Assembly: GCA_037176845.1 (NCBI GenBank)
Contig: JAYKXP010000165.1
Location: forward strand, 1 to 64,000
Source: Paramarasmius palmivorus
Taxonomy: Eukaryota; Basidiomycota; Agaricomycetes; Agaricales; Marasmiaceae
DNA: 64,000 bases
Direction of reading: 5' to 3'
Position numbers and translations under genes: made by a program. Of the stretch, positions 21,851 through 33,240 are shown piece after piece. The notes beneath the pieces were generated by a model. That model made no database searches. It had not been told where the DNA came from and saw only the letters and a list, made by a program, of their open reading frames with translations. Each line of letters starts with the position of its first letter. Position 1 is the stretch's first letter.

Positions 21851-21974
21851 CCCTTTCGTTTCTCTACAGCTCCCATCGGCTCCCAGTCCAGGATCTTCAA
21901 AGCTTCAACGGTTAACAAAACTCATTCTCTGCATATAGAGCGAAGCCTCCCGAGAGCCCTTGCAATTGGTATCA

Positions 21975-24680
21975 CGATGAACCTGTTCTTCCTGATAATA
22001 CGCTTCCTCAATAGTCCTCATCCACCGATTTCAACACCACTATCAGCGTACAGCTCAACTCCAGTCCACTCCTCTCGTCCTCCAGAGCTACGCAAGATAC
22101 CAAAAGTCACCAACTCCATTGGCCACTACCAGCATCCCCTTCACCGAAGTCCATGTCGTCCTCACCAAGAAGAAAGAACGCCTCCCTGCCGCGATAAAGA
22201 GAACCTCACATCCCCAAGAGTCTAGTCACCTCCAATGTTTTGAAAGCCCACTGTTCCATCTCAAGACTACTGGCCTTCAACATCCTCGATTCAAGCCAAA
22301 CGTCCCCAGTGCCTACCGGTCTATCAACGTATCAACACCTCTAGCCCACCTCCTCTTACACTCAATCAAGCTAACTCCTACGGATGAATGGCCATTTCTC
22401 CTGTCAGACTTCAATTGTAGACGCGCTATACGCAAGAGTGGGCATGTTCGTTCCTCTTTTGTCTGTTCCGCTAATCATTCAGTCAAGCTCAATAGGTATC
22501 GTTATTGCCCACATTCGCCGCTGGTACTATGCTATCACCCTTGAGGGATTTGGAGGTGGACAACTACAGTACGTCGTTTGAATCCACCTACTCCGCATGT
22601 TGCACTAATTCGCGCACCTTAGAGTATAATCTATTCAAAGCTGCAAATCGGACGGAATGTACTGGGCTCTGAAAGTAGCTACACCCTAGACCCCCAACTG
22701 TACAATATCGAGTTCGACAATAAAGTACCCAAATCAGAATCTTTTCTATCTAGAAGCATCGTATGTCAGCGAGTCATTTACGAGTCGCGTCAAAGTTGAA
22801 CATACACCACCTCTCGTGTGTAGTGACGTCTACTCATACACAAGAGGAGCAGCCAACGCCCTTCTAACGACCCAACCAACACCCAGCTATACATGACCAG
22901 CCAACGGAGCCACCAAAAGCACATCTTTTGCCCCTTGCTTCCTTTACCCCTGTGTTCGGAGGTACCACGGAACACCAAACGCAGCCTGCCTATCCATTTC
23001 ATACCCCTCACACCTACACCCCTACTAACGCTGGTGGTTTCGACGTCAACCGCCCTTCGATACCCAAAAACACCCCGCGCGACCCTTCTCATACCCTAGA
23101 TCGCACTCGTCAGCGCGAGGTACCATGTCGGGAAGAATAGGGCGATGAACACGGACGCGGAGGTGTGTGCGGGGGCAATGGAGAGGCGGAAAAGGGTGGA
23201 GAAGGAGAATGGGTGAATGTGGAGAATGCAATGGCGGGGGCAGCGTTGGGTGTCGGGTCGCGTGTTGTTTAATAGTTACCCCAAGTCATTTCACCCGAAT
23301 TCCCTCTGTTCCAATTTTCCGAGCCCAGCACAAGCATGATAAAGATCTATAGCTCTGCATATTGTCCTGAGAGCTAAGATGAAGGACAGGCGGGTGTTGT
23401 ACGGGGAGAGCAATGACGGAGATGCCGTTGGTGAGTGGAATCAAGCGACGCGTCTCATAGGGCTGAAGCGTGAATCCTGGACGCCGGAAGTCGAAGAAGT
23501 CGTTGAGAATGAGTAGTTCCTTGTATTTGCATGATGACTAGATGACCGATATCGATGGCTAGGTTGTGTTGGATGAGGAGCGTTATAGTCGATACCCTGC
23601 AGAAGCAAATGGTTCAATTCCATCGTCAGCGGCTAAATGAAAACGACATACCAGTTATTAGTTTCTGCTCGCTCCTTGGACCGGTACACTGAACGTTGAA
23701 AGGGTGAGAGGAAACGAGGAAGGGAAGCGGATGGTGGTCAGAGATCAAAAAGACGCGTCGCACGTCTTGTTCCCAAACCACCACCATCCAACTCCTCGAT
23801 GCATCTACTCTTCCCAGTGCGCTCTCAGGCCTTGAGAAAACGCGGATACATTTGAAAACTGAAATGCAGCTGGATTGACGGCAGGTGAGTTTGGAGGTCA
23901 ATCTCAGAGTATATAAACTCACACTACTATTGCAGACTCGATAACACGCAAATCTCGGTGCTCCGGAAAGCTTCACAGATCACAACATCTGGGAAACCAT
24001 GTTGTGCGTTCTGCATTGTCATTCAACCTTCCTCATGCAGCGTCAGAATTTAGAAACTCGATTCCTCGGACTTCGCTGCTCCTGACCAGGTCGCGATACC
24101 TTTAAACGACATTTCTTGCCCAGTGACGACATCTGGACACCTCCGAAGACAGTTACCCTGCTCTTCCCGCAAACTTGGTACTCATCGTTCTTACCTTGTT
24201 TGCGCTGAGAGTTGACCCGACGTTTTCTAGCTCCGAAATCATCAAGAATGAATTCGTATAGGGCTACGCAATTCATCTAGACAGGGTACGTTGCTAACCT
24301 CACTCTCTGTTCTTTACTGACTCGATAGCTACCAGTTCATTTCCGCGAAAGACTGAGGAACTCCGGGTGTTAGGCACGAAGGCTCGGCCTACCCACTTGA
24401 AATACACAGGTTAGCATTTACGGACCGAGCAGGCGCGACGGAGACACTTGCTGTCGATCTGAAGTGCGTGGTTCTGTTACCCAGCTCCCTATCTTGCGTC
24501 AATTGACCACTATGTTAGATAATGTTGTCAAACGTTCGCTCAAAGCACTGGTCGCTGTACCTCTACTGAGGCTTGGCCGTTGAGCAGCTCGTACAGGTAT
24601 GTTTTTATCTTCATCTTACTCGTCTTTCAATGTTGATTGACTTGCTTTTAGGCTTCTGTAGCTTTATGCCGCACTGAATG
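21975..24680 (+). repeat. duplicated block C, copy 1
   Basis: Matches 42745-45690 in the same orientation. On the plus strand both copies share VVLTKKKERLPAAIKR near the left end. On the minus strand at 23976-23626 copy 1 has VRRVFLISDHHPLPFLVSS followed by HPFNVQC; copy 2 has lost two bases there. Both copies look like decayed multi-exon genes. No family recognised. Confidence 0.75.
23626..23976 (-). pseudogene. minus-strand gene relic in block C
   Basis: Open for 116 codons in this copy, with VRRVFLISDHHPLPFLVSS in its middle; the second copy has a 2-bp deletion at about 44725 that breaks the frame. A GT donor-like site follows at about 23655. Product unknown. Confidence 0.3.
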
Positions 24681-27600
24681 ATCTTGGTCGTCCAACATGT
24701 TTGGTCTATGCTAGCGTGCTGGAGTATCAATCACTGTTATATTAATACTGTGTCATGTCCGTGGGCACCAGGTTGCCTACGCGTTAATTGGTGAGTAACA
24801 GGTTTCTTGTGCTTATACTTCTCACAGTACTTACCTCTACCTTCGTCCTGCTTATACAGATAGGAACCTTCGAAGTGATGCTCATAGCCAGCGTCGGGAA
24901 TGAGGTACGCCTGGGTTTTATCTGCAGCGCTGAACTACTGCTCATGTTGTGCGCTGTTTTCGTAGATGGCACCTTTGTGGTCGCCTTCGTATAATCTTCG
25001 GCCGCTCGTTCTGGAAATGCTCTAGCAATATCGAGGAGGCCTTCACCAGATGAGGGATTTCGTTCTTATATTGCGCCAATAGATGTACGTTGACCGTCCC
25101 GGGCTGCCTAGTCTGCTGGGTCAAAAGCATGTCATCAGGCTGCACTGAATGATCGGGAGTTCGTTGTTATGACTCAGTGAGCACGGGTTATGCTGTCCGG
25201 TCTGCGGAGTGCTTATATAGGATGCAGCTGGATGTATTGTGATGTACGAACAATCTGAACCGTTTTTCGCCATGCCTCCTTCGGGGTTCGGTTGCTAGCG
25301 CTTGCGTTCCCTTTGTATTGCCAGAGACTCGTAAATAGGATTGAAGATATGCTATGCTAGATTGTTATGCGGTCTCGTTGATATAGATTTAGATGTACAA
25401 GTGAAACTTGTGGATTTGACGCAGTGTTGTGCGAAAACCAGGACAGCAAAAACAATGATAACTAGGGCTCACAATGTCACGGGAAGACTCGAAGCAAATA
25501 GTACGAGAAGCGAAAGACCTCGCCCTCGGATGAAAGAGGTAGATATCCAAGCCATGTTGGTGTGGGATGGAGGTCATCCACTGGGCATAGAGCCTCGGAG
25601 AGATCGTATAGACCGGTAAATGTGATGATCATAAGGGAGATATGGAATACACCGTATGGGAAGGAAAGGGCAGACCAGCAACTTGTACTTGATTTCCTTG
25701 TACAACACGGACTTCGCGACTTTTGTGGGCATTGTTAACGAGGAACGTGCAAGACTCTTCAAATGCGTAAAGTATTTTTAGTGCTTTCATTCTGGTTAGA
25801 TAGCTAAATGTCAAACAGGGCCTGGTACCAGTATGAGAAATAGACGACGCACCTTTTCATCGGCCTCGACTGCAGCGCATTTCCATCATGGTATGTCGGT
25901 CATCCCCTGTCTATCCTCAAAGAATATCCGCAAAATCCATCCCCTTCATATAGAGCGGAGCGAAGAGTCGGCGAGTACGACGGTATACATTCGCATCCTT
26001 AGTAAGGTGCTGAGTGCGAAGCGTAGTGCTTTGACGGTGCGCGCAGCACTTCCAGCAGTCAGAAGCAGGGTCGGACCGTCAAGCTTCAGGTTGCGCTAAT
26101 GGGGATGACGCGCATGGACACGGTAAAGGTGCGCAGAAAATGGCTTGGAACGTGCCGTATAAAACAAGTAACTGCGAGATTGTGCGATATTTTCCATTTT
26201 GTCGCGGTGAGCTACTTCGACTCGCTCGAGGATACAGGACTACCCCTCCAACAGAAACCTCCCATCTATGCAACTGGTCAGCTCAACGCCGGAAGATCAA
26301 GCAACGAGGACACCTTTACCTTGTACTTCTGCATGGAAGTTATCGTTAATCGTCGAACTTTGGCAATGTCGCAAGCGAATAAGCGATGCAGTATCTTGAC
26401 AACTTCGTCCGCAATGGGCACAGTCCCAATGTTTCTGCGCTATTCGCACATTCGCAGGAACCCCAAGAATGTTTGGATGATATCCGAGTCCATCATCTTT
26501 CGTTCCTCAGTGTAGCCAAACAACCAAAAAATGTTTCGGGCAATGACCAGCGTGTTTCGTCGTTAGAAAGTAAGGGAATTGGCGGTAGACTGGGAGAATA
26601 TTCGCAACGGAGCTTGAAGGCGGTCGTAGTGGAGCCAAAGGAAACCAATCGCGGCTACAAGGCATCGGTCAGTCGTGATGCTGTAAAAAAGCCACGAAAA
26701 CTTACAAACTTGGTCTTCCCAGTTGCTTTTATTCAGCTAAGGCTCGAGTCAGCCACGATTCTTCTGGGATGACGTCTAGTCGCTGTCCAGTATGCGACTA
26801 TAATGATGAACCTGCGTGATTTGCGAGGTCCATGTAGAGTGTTGGCAGTGTGTGGTTATAACTTGTAGGCGAGAAGCGCCTGAAACCCAAGGAATCAGTT
26901 CTGTACGAATCACGATAAGCTAGGAGCTTTGAAGTCTTTGATGCCGCACCATTGCAGAATATCAGCGCAGGCAGGTTCCTATCCGAAAGGCTGGGTTACG
27001 CTTGAGGAATGCTATGTCGAGAATAATGACAGGTGCTTGACACGGGAGAAGCGCTCGATATCCTGTCTAAACCCCCAGATCAACCACACAGTCAGTCGCC
27101 CCAAGATTGGACGATACCTTCTCAACTGCTGTCACCCACCGCTTTTCGGAGATGCTAAGGTTTCCGGGCGTCGTGTTGGAGTCTTTGACTCGGATGCCTG
27201 GGATTAGGAAGCCGCTATCATCAAAAGTTCTTAGTATCTGCGCATTGGATATCTTGAGGTAGATTTTCACCTGTTTTGGGTTTGTTCGAGAATGAAATTA
27301 TCGTTGCCGAGCGGATGATACTGAATCTATCGGTTTCTACGAACTTCTTGGCTTGAGACTGCTACCACCAGCATCCAACGGTAGCGTAGTTTTCTGGTCT
27401 GAGATATGGTGATGCGGAGACTCTGGGCAAGGACTGAGCAATTTAGAGAATAGAAATGGATATAAGTGAGTATAGACTTGGCTGTTAAACGAAATAGCCC
27501 TCACCGATGTATTTTGAGCGAAACGACGAGTACCTTGACGGCATCAAGTCAAGCCTTCAAGTCCGGTAGACACAGAGCTGAATGCCTTGATGTCAGTGTG

Positions 27601-28594
27601 CTTCGACTCGTAGGCTCAGGCATCCTTTTGTTGAATCTTCGTGTTGTAAAAGTTGCACTGTGCCAGCTTGGGAGTGCCATTCTGTGCTCGAGAGATGAGA
27701 ATGGGGGACAGGACGCGAACAAGGGTTAACTACTCACAGTTGTATCCCCAATCCACAAGCCCATACCCAATGCCTACGATAGCCAGTGTTCCGCTCGTCG
27801 GTTTCTGTAGTAATTCGGGCATGGGAAGAGACGTAAGTAGTTGTATAGTCAGAGAAGGGAGAAACAGACCTATTTGAGAATATCAGGCTTTACAAAACCT
27901 TGAATTTGGGCCCATGATGTACACCTTGTGCGCCTCCTGCATCCATAAAGGTTAGTATGACTTTATAAGGTAGTGGTAGTGTAGTCCCTGTAGAAAATGA
28001 CCAACCGAGCAAGCTCAAGTGTCAGGTCCACAGTAACCTATGTTCCACTAGAGATGGGCATAATCCTCGGACGTTGTTTGATTTGGTAAAGGGAAGAGTT
28101 CCAGCAACTGGGAAGGATTATGGTGGGGTGCTTGTGAGTGTGGTGGTGGTGGTTCACGATCAAGAGTGTTCGCGACGCGTCTGAGCGCTCAGTCAGAACG
28201 TTCTGTTAAACTTCTACCTTCCATCATACTTCCTTCCTCTGTCAGCTCCCTGTTCAACGAAACTATGAGATGGAATTAATGGTACGACTTATTCTATACT
28301 AGTGATTGAATTATTTCGCTGACACAACCTTGCCTTGTCGTGTTCGCTCTCTCCTCATCCGCCGATTTCAACAATACCATCTACAATCTTAGCTGTCCCA
28401 AACTCACCAACACACAGCTCAATTCCAGTCAACTCCTCTGTCCTCCTGTCCGTACTCTAGACCTCCAAAGCCGCCAACTCCATCCTGCACTCATCTCCAC
28501 CTTGGTCATTCTGTCCACTTCCATGGCCTCCTACCGCAAGGTAACACCTTACCTATGACGCTCAGCTCCCTCCAGTGGTCTCCAAGGCATCACC
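24681..28594. other. unrecognised region with short duplicated pieces
   Basis: No intact gene can be supported across this 3.9 kb. 24770-24910 resembles 20990-21130; 27460-27700 resembles 41900-42110 (shared TGAGCGAAACGACGA context); 28140-28440 resembles 42550-42850 and 21990-22090, which all include TCATCCGCCGATTTCAACA. These are probably remnants of upstream regions of duplicated genes. Confidence 0.4.
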
Positions 28595-28677
28595 AGCGCC
28601 TACTACAGCATCCACACTATTGCCCTCTGGAGATCACCGACCATTCCATCTGTCCATCACATCGTGCGCCCAACAGC

Positions 28678-28684
28678 TATAAAG
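28678..28684 (+). promoter_or_regulatory. TATA box of the E1 gene
   Basis: TATAAAG 92 bp upstream of the ATG at 28770. The identical motif lies 95 bp upstream of the paralogous gene (47093-47099) inside a conserved CAGCTATAAAGCTGTCG. It argues against using the upstream in-frame ATG at 28692, which is only 14 bp from the box. Confidence 0.6.
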
Positions 28685-28769
28685 CTGTCGGATGCCTCGT
28701 GCACTCCACGGCTTCTGCTGTTCAACTACCACCACCAAAGCCCTCAGCCCTAGTCCTCCTTCGCCCACA

Positions 28770-31092
28770 ATGGCCTTCAATAATGCCTCGCACTTCACCT
28801 TCACCGGTCAAGCTATCAACAACATATTGGGTAACCAGGTGGTCAATATCGGTCCACGGGATGTTGAGCCTACAGAATATGACGAGGTATGTGCCCTTAC
28901 TGTGATGTATATTCATCGACTGAAAACGAAAATGATAGTATGAACGCTTGAAGACAGGGGAGATCGTTCTTTTGAAAGAGATCCATCGTGATATCCTGGA
29001 CTGCCGCTGTTGGGGCCGGCACTGTAGATGTGATGCACGCCATAAGACCCAGAGCACAGTTTACAACGTCGAATTGGTTGGCCGGCAATCCAAGTTCACC
29101 GCCATAAAATACGAAGGCAAGGAGGCACAAAGGTTTTGGGAACGAGAATTTCGTCGTCTTTCACAAAACAGGTCCGTTACCGCTTCCCCCACCCAACAAC
29201 TTCACTGACAACCAGATAGGTCCCCGAACGCTTGGCAACTCTACGGCCTGAATCAATCCAACGTCCCGTTTTTGATCTTCCACAACGGCGAGTCTTCCTC
29301 CCTCTTCAGCAATGCCGTATACTGATCAAGTTGGCGCGATAGAGCTCGTTCCTCTTGGGCATTTCTACAAAAAATCGTTCTGGGGGGATCTATTTGTTTT
29401 TTGGTTGAGGGTGCGTCCTAAACCTGGTGTTTCCTGTGCCCGCAGAGCTAACACGCCGTTCTTTTAGAGGAAATTGGGTTGCCATGAGTCGGTGTTATGG
29501 GTGAACACGAGAGGGACTCTGATCGAGGGACCCGAGGGGCCTGATTTTGACGTCCAATATGTTGAAGACCCCGATGGAATCACTGTCCCACCCTCAGCAA
29601 AGATGCTACAAGACGACATTTTCCTTCAATTCCTCCTTCAATTCCCTTCAGCGATGATGGACCGTCTCATTGTGGAATCTGCATGGTATCATCACTCAGG
29701 GTCACCACTCAAAAGCTTTTTTCGTGAAGGAGCGCTCAACATCCCACCGGAAAACACCCCAGAAACCCTCGATTGGCTCCGCATTGATACTGTATACTCC
29801 CCCTCACTGGGGGCTGTTGCAAGGTGGCGGGATGGTGGGGCGTTGTGGGAAACAGTGGAGGAGGAGGGGTTGGTGGATAAAACGGTATTGGATGATGGGC
29901 TGATTCGGTGAGTGAGCGTGGGCGTAATGGTTCAGTTTTGGGTGCTGATTTCTAAAGTTTTAAGCTAGACGGTCCAGATGTTGGTGCTTGTTTTCACTTT
30001 GACTGGCACAAATTTTGGGGGAGTTGGCTGTCGCAAAGCTCAAGGATCATTGATGGCTGCAGGATGTCAGGAACAGAGGAAGAATACTGTATGTTTACCC
30101 CTTCACCATGTTGATGATTGAACTCATCATACTTCCTTTGCATAGGTATCATTGATTCTCCACTTGAGATCTATCTCACATTATCAACAAGACACTCGGT
30201 TCAACAAAGACTCTTACCATTTGAAACACCCCCGCCCATCTACCTCTTCATCTACCCTCTCCCCATGACGGTGTCCGGAATCAAGTCATGGGGAGAAAAC
30301 AGAACCCACTTCTGGTCTCTTGATGAGAATGGGCGATCTGAGATGACGGAGGAGGAATGTAGGCGATGGGGAGTTCCGGAGCTGGAGACACATGTACACT
30401 TTTATGGGCCAGACAGTGTGTGGACATGGCCAACCCATGTCTACAATGCCATCCGCAACTGGCAAGTCGCTCGTGACTTCGACCCTGCCACTGCCGATTT
30501 TGCTCGAAGTTTGGGATATCCAGAGTTGGATATCCTCATCGATAACGAGACAACGGGAAGTCGGTTTGAGGAAGTTCATGGTGAGTCTAACAATCTCCTC
30601 GCAGTCGTTGGTACATTGTTCATTTATGATTCACAGAAAACTTGTCTACTCCCGACAAGCAGAGTGACCCAAGTGTGCTGGAAGAAATTGATACACCTCC
30701 GGCGGTTGAAGGTCAGTGCTCCGTTCAACACGCCGTTCGTTCCACTATCTCACTTCGCGATCACAGTCGCGATCCCTGGGCCTTTGCTCACCACATCCAG
30801 GCCGAAGCCTTCACGAAACACTGTGCCGCCAAAGCATTCCATGGCCAAGCCTCAAGCAAGAGCTGACATTGCACTACCTGGTTGTCTTGCAGTTCCTCAA
30901 CAGAAGCACTCTTACCTTGTCGGCGAGGCCAGCCGTTCACTGATTCCCATACCGACATGGCGAGCTCAGGGTAAGGGTTGGAGAAGCGCATTGGATGGAG
31001 GTGCAGTCGATGGTTCACGCGCACGACTTGGAGGTTCCGGAAAGACGCCAGCACAGGAGATACGCACGAAAAGCACAAGAAAGACAATGTGA
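28770..31092 (+). CDS. E1: intact 9-exon agaricomycete-family protein, 630 aa
   Basis: Exons 28770-28886, 28939-29171, 29220-29287, 29343-29410, 29468-29907, 29958-30088, 30146-30580, 30637-30711 and 30767-31092 join without stop or frameshift. Intron 3 (29288-29342) begins GC rather than GT. The N-terminus MAFNNASHFTFTG followed by an Asn/Gly-rich stretch is typical of an uncharacterised family I remember from mushroom genomes. Residues 91-127 (KFTAIKYEGKEAQ, W106, E107/E109, SPNAWQLYG) resemble beta-3, helix C and beta-4 of a protein-kinase N-lobe, with K96 at the AIK position; no HRD or DFG motif is seen, so catalysis is doubtful. Near the C-terminal third is FWSLDENGRSEMTEEECRRW and GYPELDIL, a second conserved domain. 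The tail is basic. Paralogue of 47188-49411 with every intron position conserved. Confidence 0.8.
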
Positions 31093-32470
31093 TTGTTTAT
31101 GGTAAAATGGATCATCATGCCTCGTAGCGTTAGGAGCGTCGCACTGATCATCTGCAGGTACTCTTATTCTATGTGATTCCTTGAACAGTACGCAGTGCGT
31201 ACTTTTCGTGTTCTGATTCATGGACGTGTTGTTCTTTGTCTTGTTTCCTGTGCTTATGGTTTTATGTAATGCTACAATACACGGAAGTACGCGCTCTATG
31301 TAACATAATATATCGATTTGTTAAATCTGCGGAGATGAAGATAGTCGCGTTGGATCCCATGCACTGTGCGCGCGCGGATGAGACCTGGAGAAAGCATGTC
31401 AGCCGAAGGATGAGATATAAAGGAGACATGAACGAGAAGTAGAGGCGTTAATGTTCTCGGCGGGTGATCTGCTACTGCCTGTCGGTGATATGTTTACAAG
31501 TAGCATCGGCATTGAATGGTTAGCATGGGCTGCGTTGAATACGCGTTTGGGGCGGTTGAATAATACTTGTAGAATATCGTTTTGACAGATTTATTTACCA
31601 TCTCTCTACATCCCTGCCCACATACTCGTGTCCGAACGAGGATAGAATGCTGTCCGAATTCACGGCCAGTTCAACGTCGATTTTGTAAGGGTATGTCAGG
31701 TTCTCATTAGTACATAGACGATAAATACACAGATAGTACAGAAGATATACGTGACAGAGGTATCAGGAAGTAAACCATTCAGCCTTTCGTCAGTCAAAGC
31801 TCCATCCTGCACGAGCTCTAATTCCTTCGTTCCTTTGTCTTTCGCCACTATACATATAATCCCATAACCAACACCGCCAGCCTCAGTCGTCTGAGACTTT
31901 CCTCATCCCCAACTTTTTCTTCGTACTTCACATCCCGCGCACATAACGACTTGCCATTCAAATACCCTGATTTGAAACCTACATCGTCGTCAACATACTC
32001 AATTTCATATCGAGAAGAACACGTACAAGAGCTAGACATACCTATACTCAGCTGGAAGTACCTCCAATCCTGCGATACCGTGACATACGGCATGAACAAC
32101 AGAGCGTATCTGTTTCTTAGCCCGATACCCAAGAGCCAAAAAACGATTCCTAAACACGCCTCGCAACTCGAGGTGGTCCTTACTCGACCTGTTGACGAGA
32201 GACGGACCGCACGCGCCTGAAAACAACACGCATTGTTGGTCTATTCAGGCATTCCATCGAACACCAAGGCCATTGTCGGACGTAGAGCTTTTACGAAGCT
32301 TCTTCTCGCCATACCATGAGCGTTCCGGCGTCCTGTAATTTGAACGATATCAGTACACGAGGAGTCAAGAACGCGATAAATAGTTTGTACTCACGCAATG
32401 TGTGTTCCTCGATGTTGAAGTTTTTCGAGCTAGAACAACGATCCAGCCAGCTTCGCCTCTGAAGGTCAAA
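31093..32470. other. 3' flank of E1 and unrecognised sequence
   Basis: The first 150 bp still match the 3' flank of E2 (for example CTGCAGGTA near 31153 and 49465). Beyond about 31250 no paired copy is found. Some minus-strand coding-like pieces occur near 31850-32230, without a recognisable product. Confidence 0.4.
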
Positions 32471-32479
32471 AGGGGAACC

Positions 32480-33240
32480 TACCAGTCAAACGTACACCTC
32501 TTCTTCACCGGTACCCCCAAACCACCTCTTGAACTTGACATGCTTGACACCCCAAGACCTTGAGCCTGAGGTACGTTCAACCATTTCTTACCGCCGAGCT
32601 CTTCCAAAACAGGAACACCTGCGTATAACAGTGTCTTGTCGAGGGTTTTGCTTGAACCACTCCACGAGGTCAGTTTCACTGCAAATACACTGTCAGAGTC
32701 CATACGTCCAGTAGAATTAGAGATAGAATAATAAACTTACTGTTTCACCGCCTCCTCAACCTCGCCTATCCGTCTCAGTACCCTTGAGAGGTATAGTTTC
32801 GTTTGGATAGTTATCATATCCACCTCACCGCCATCTTTCGCTCGGGAGTTGAGAATCCTCTCCAGTACACCTCTAGCTTCAACGTCCCATGTTCGTATAC
32901 GAGTGAGAATTTCACCGTATAGAACGTAGAGTACCCTGTTAGCATTTTGCGTTAGGTATTACAGTTGGAGGAAGCCGTATAAACGATGGACGTACAGATC
33001 ATCTTCAAATTCAACCCCATCTCCGGCCTTCAAGGTATGCAAAAGAGCCTCTTCAGGCCGGGCTATTTCGAGGTGAACTAGGAAAAGAGTGCCTATTGGC
33101 TGTGGTCTACGTGTGAATGGGGATTGGAGGCGTACAGGAGGTAGTTTACTATCCTCGTACGCGTTGAGGTCTATACAAGTCCGCAGTTCAGCCCGAGCGA
33201 AGGAAATAGTAGAGCTGGTATGTCGCACGTACCATGAAAT
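32480..33240 (-). pseudogene. C-terminal part of a TPR/MYND-type agaricomycete protein, MYND finger not seen
   Basis: On the minus strand, 33228-33000 encodes ARPEEALLHTLKAGDGVEFE, spliced through a GT-AG intron (about 32940-32995) to LYVLYGEILTRIRTWDVEAR and then TIQTKLYLSRVLRRIGEVEE. A further exon gives DLVEWFKQNP, then VPVLEELGGKKWL. I remember this order (helical repeats, KNPRQ-like, then LGGPKWL) from mushroom proteins that continue into a MYND zinc finger. Here no Cys-rich finger follows LGGKKWL, so the gene is truncated or degraded. Upstream exons may extend to about 35140 but I could not connect them. Confidence 0.4.

Larger units (their letters stand above)
28595..31230 (+). repeat. 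duplicated block E, copy 1
   Basis: Matches 47015-49560. Exons are better conserved than introns and the last exon has diverged most, with different C-terminal tails. Confidence 0.85.

Noticed and set aside
22790..23140. Overlapping frames on both strands at 22.8-23.1 kb
   Set aside because: The paralogous segment near 43.6-44.0 kb has many indels not in multiples of three, so none of these frames is conserved.
28692..28769. Upstream in-frame ATG of E1 (and 47107 in E2)
   Set aside because: It lies only 14 bp (E2: 14 bp including the box end) from the conserved TATA box and would fall before the likely transcription start.
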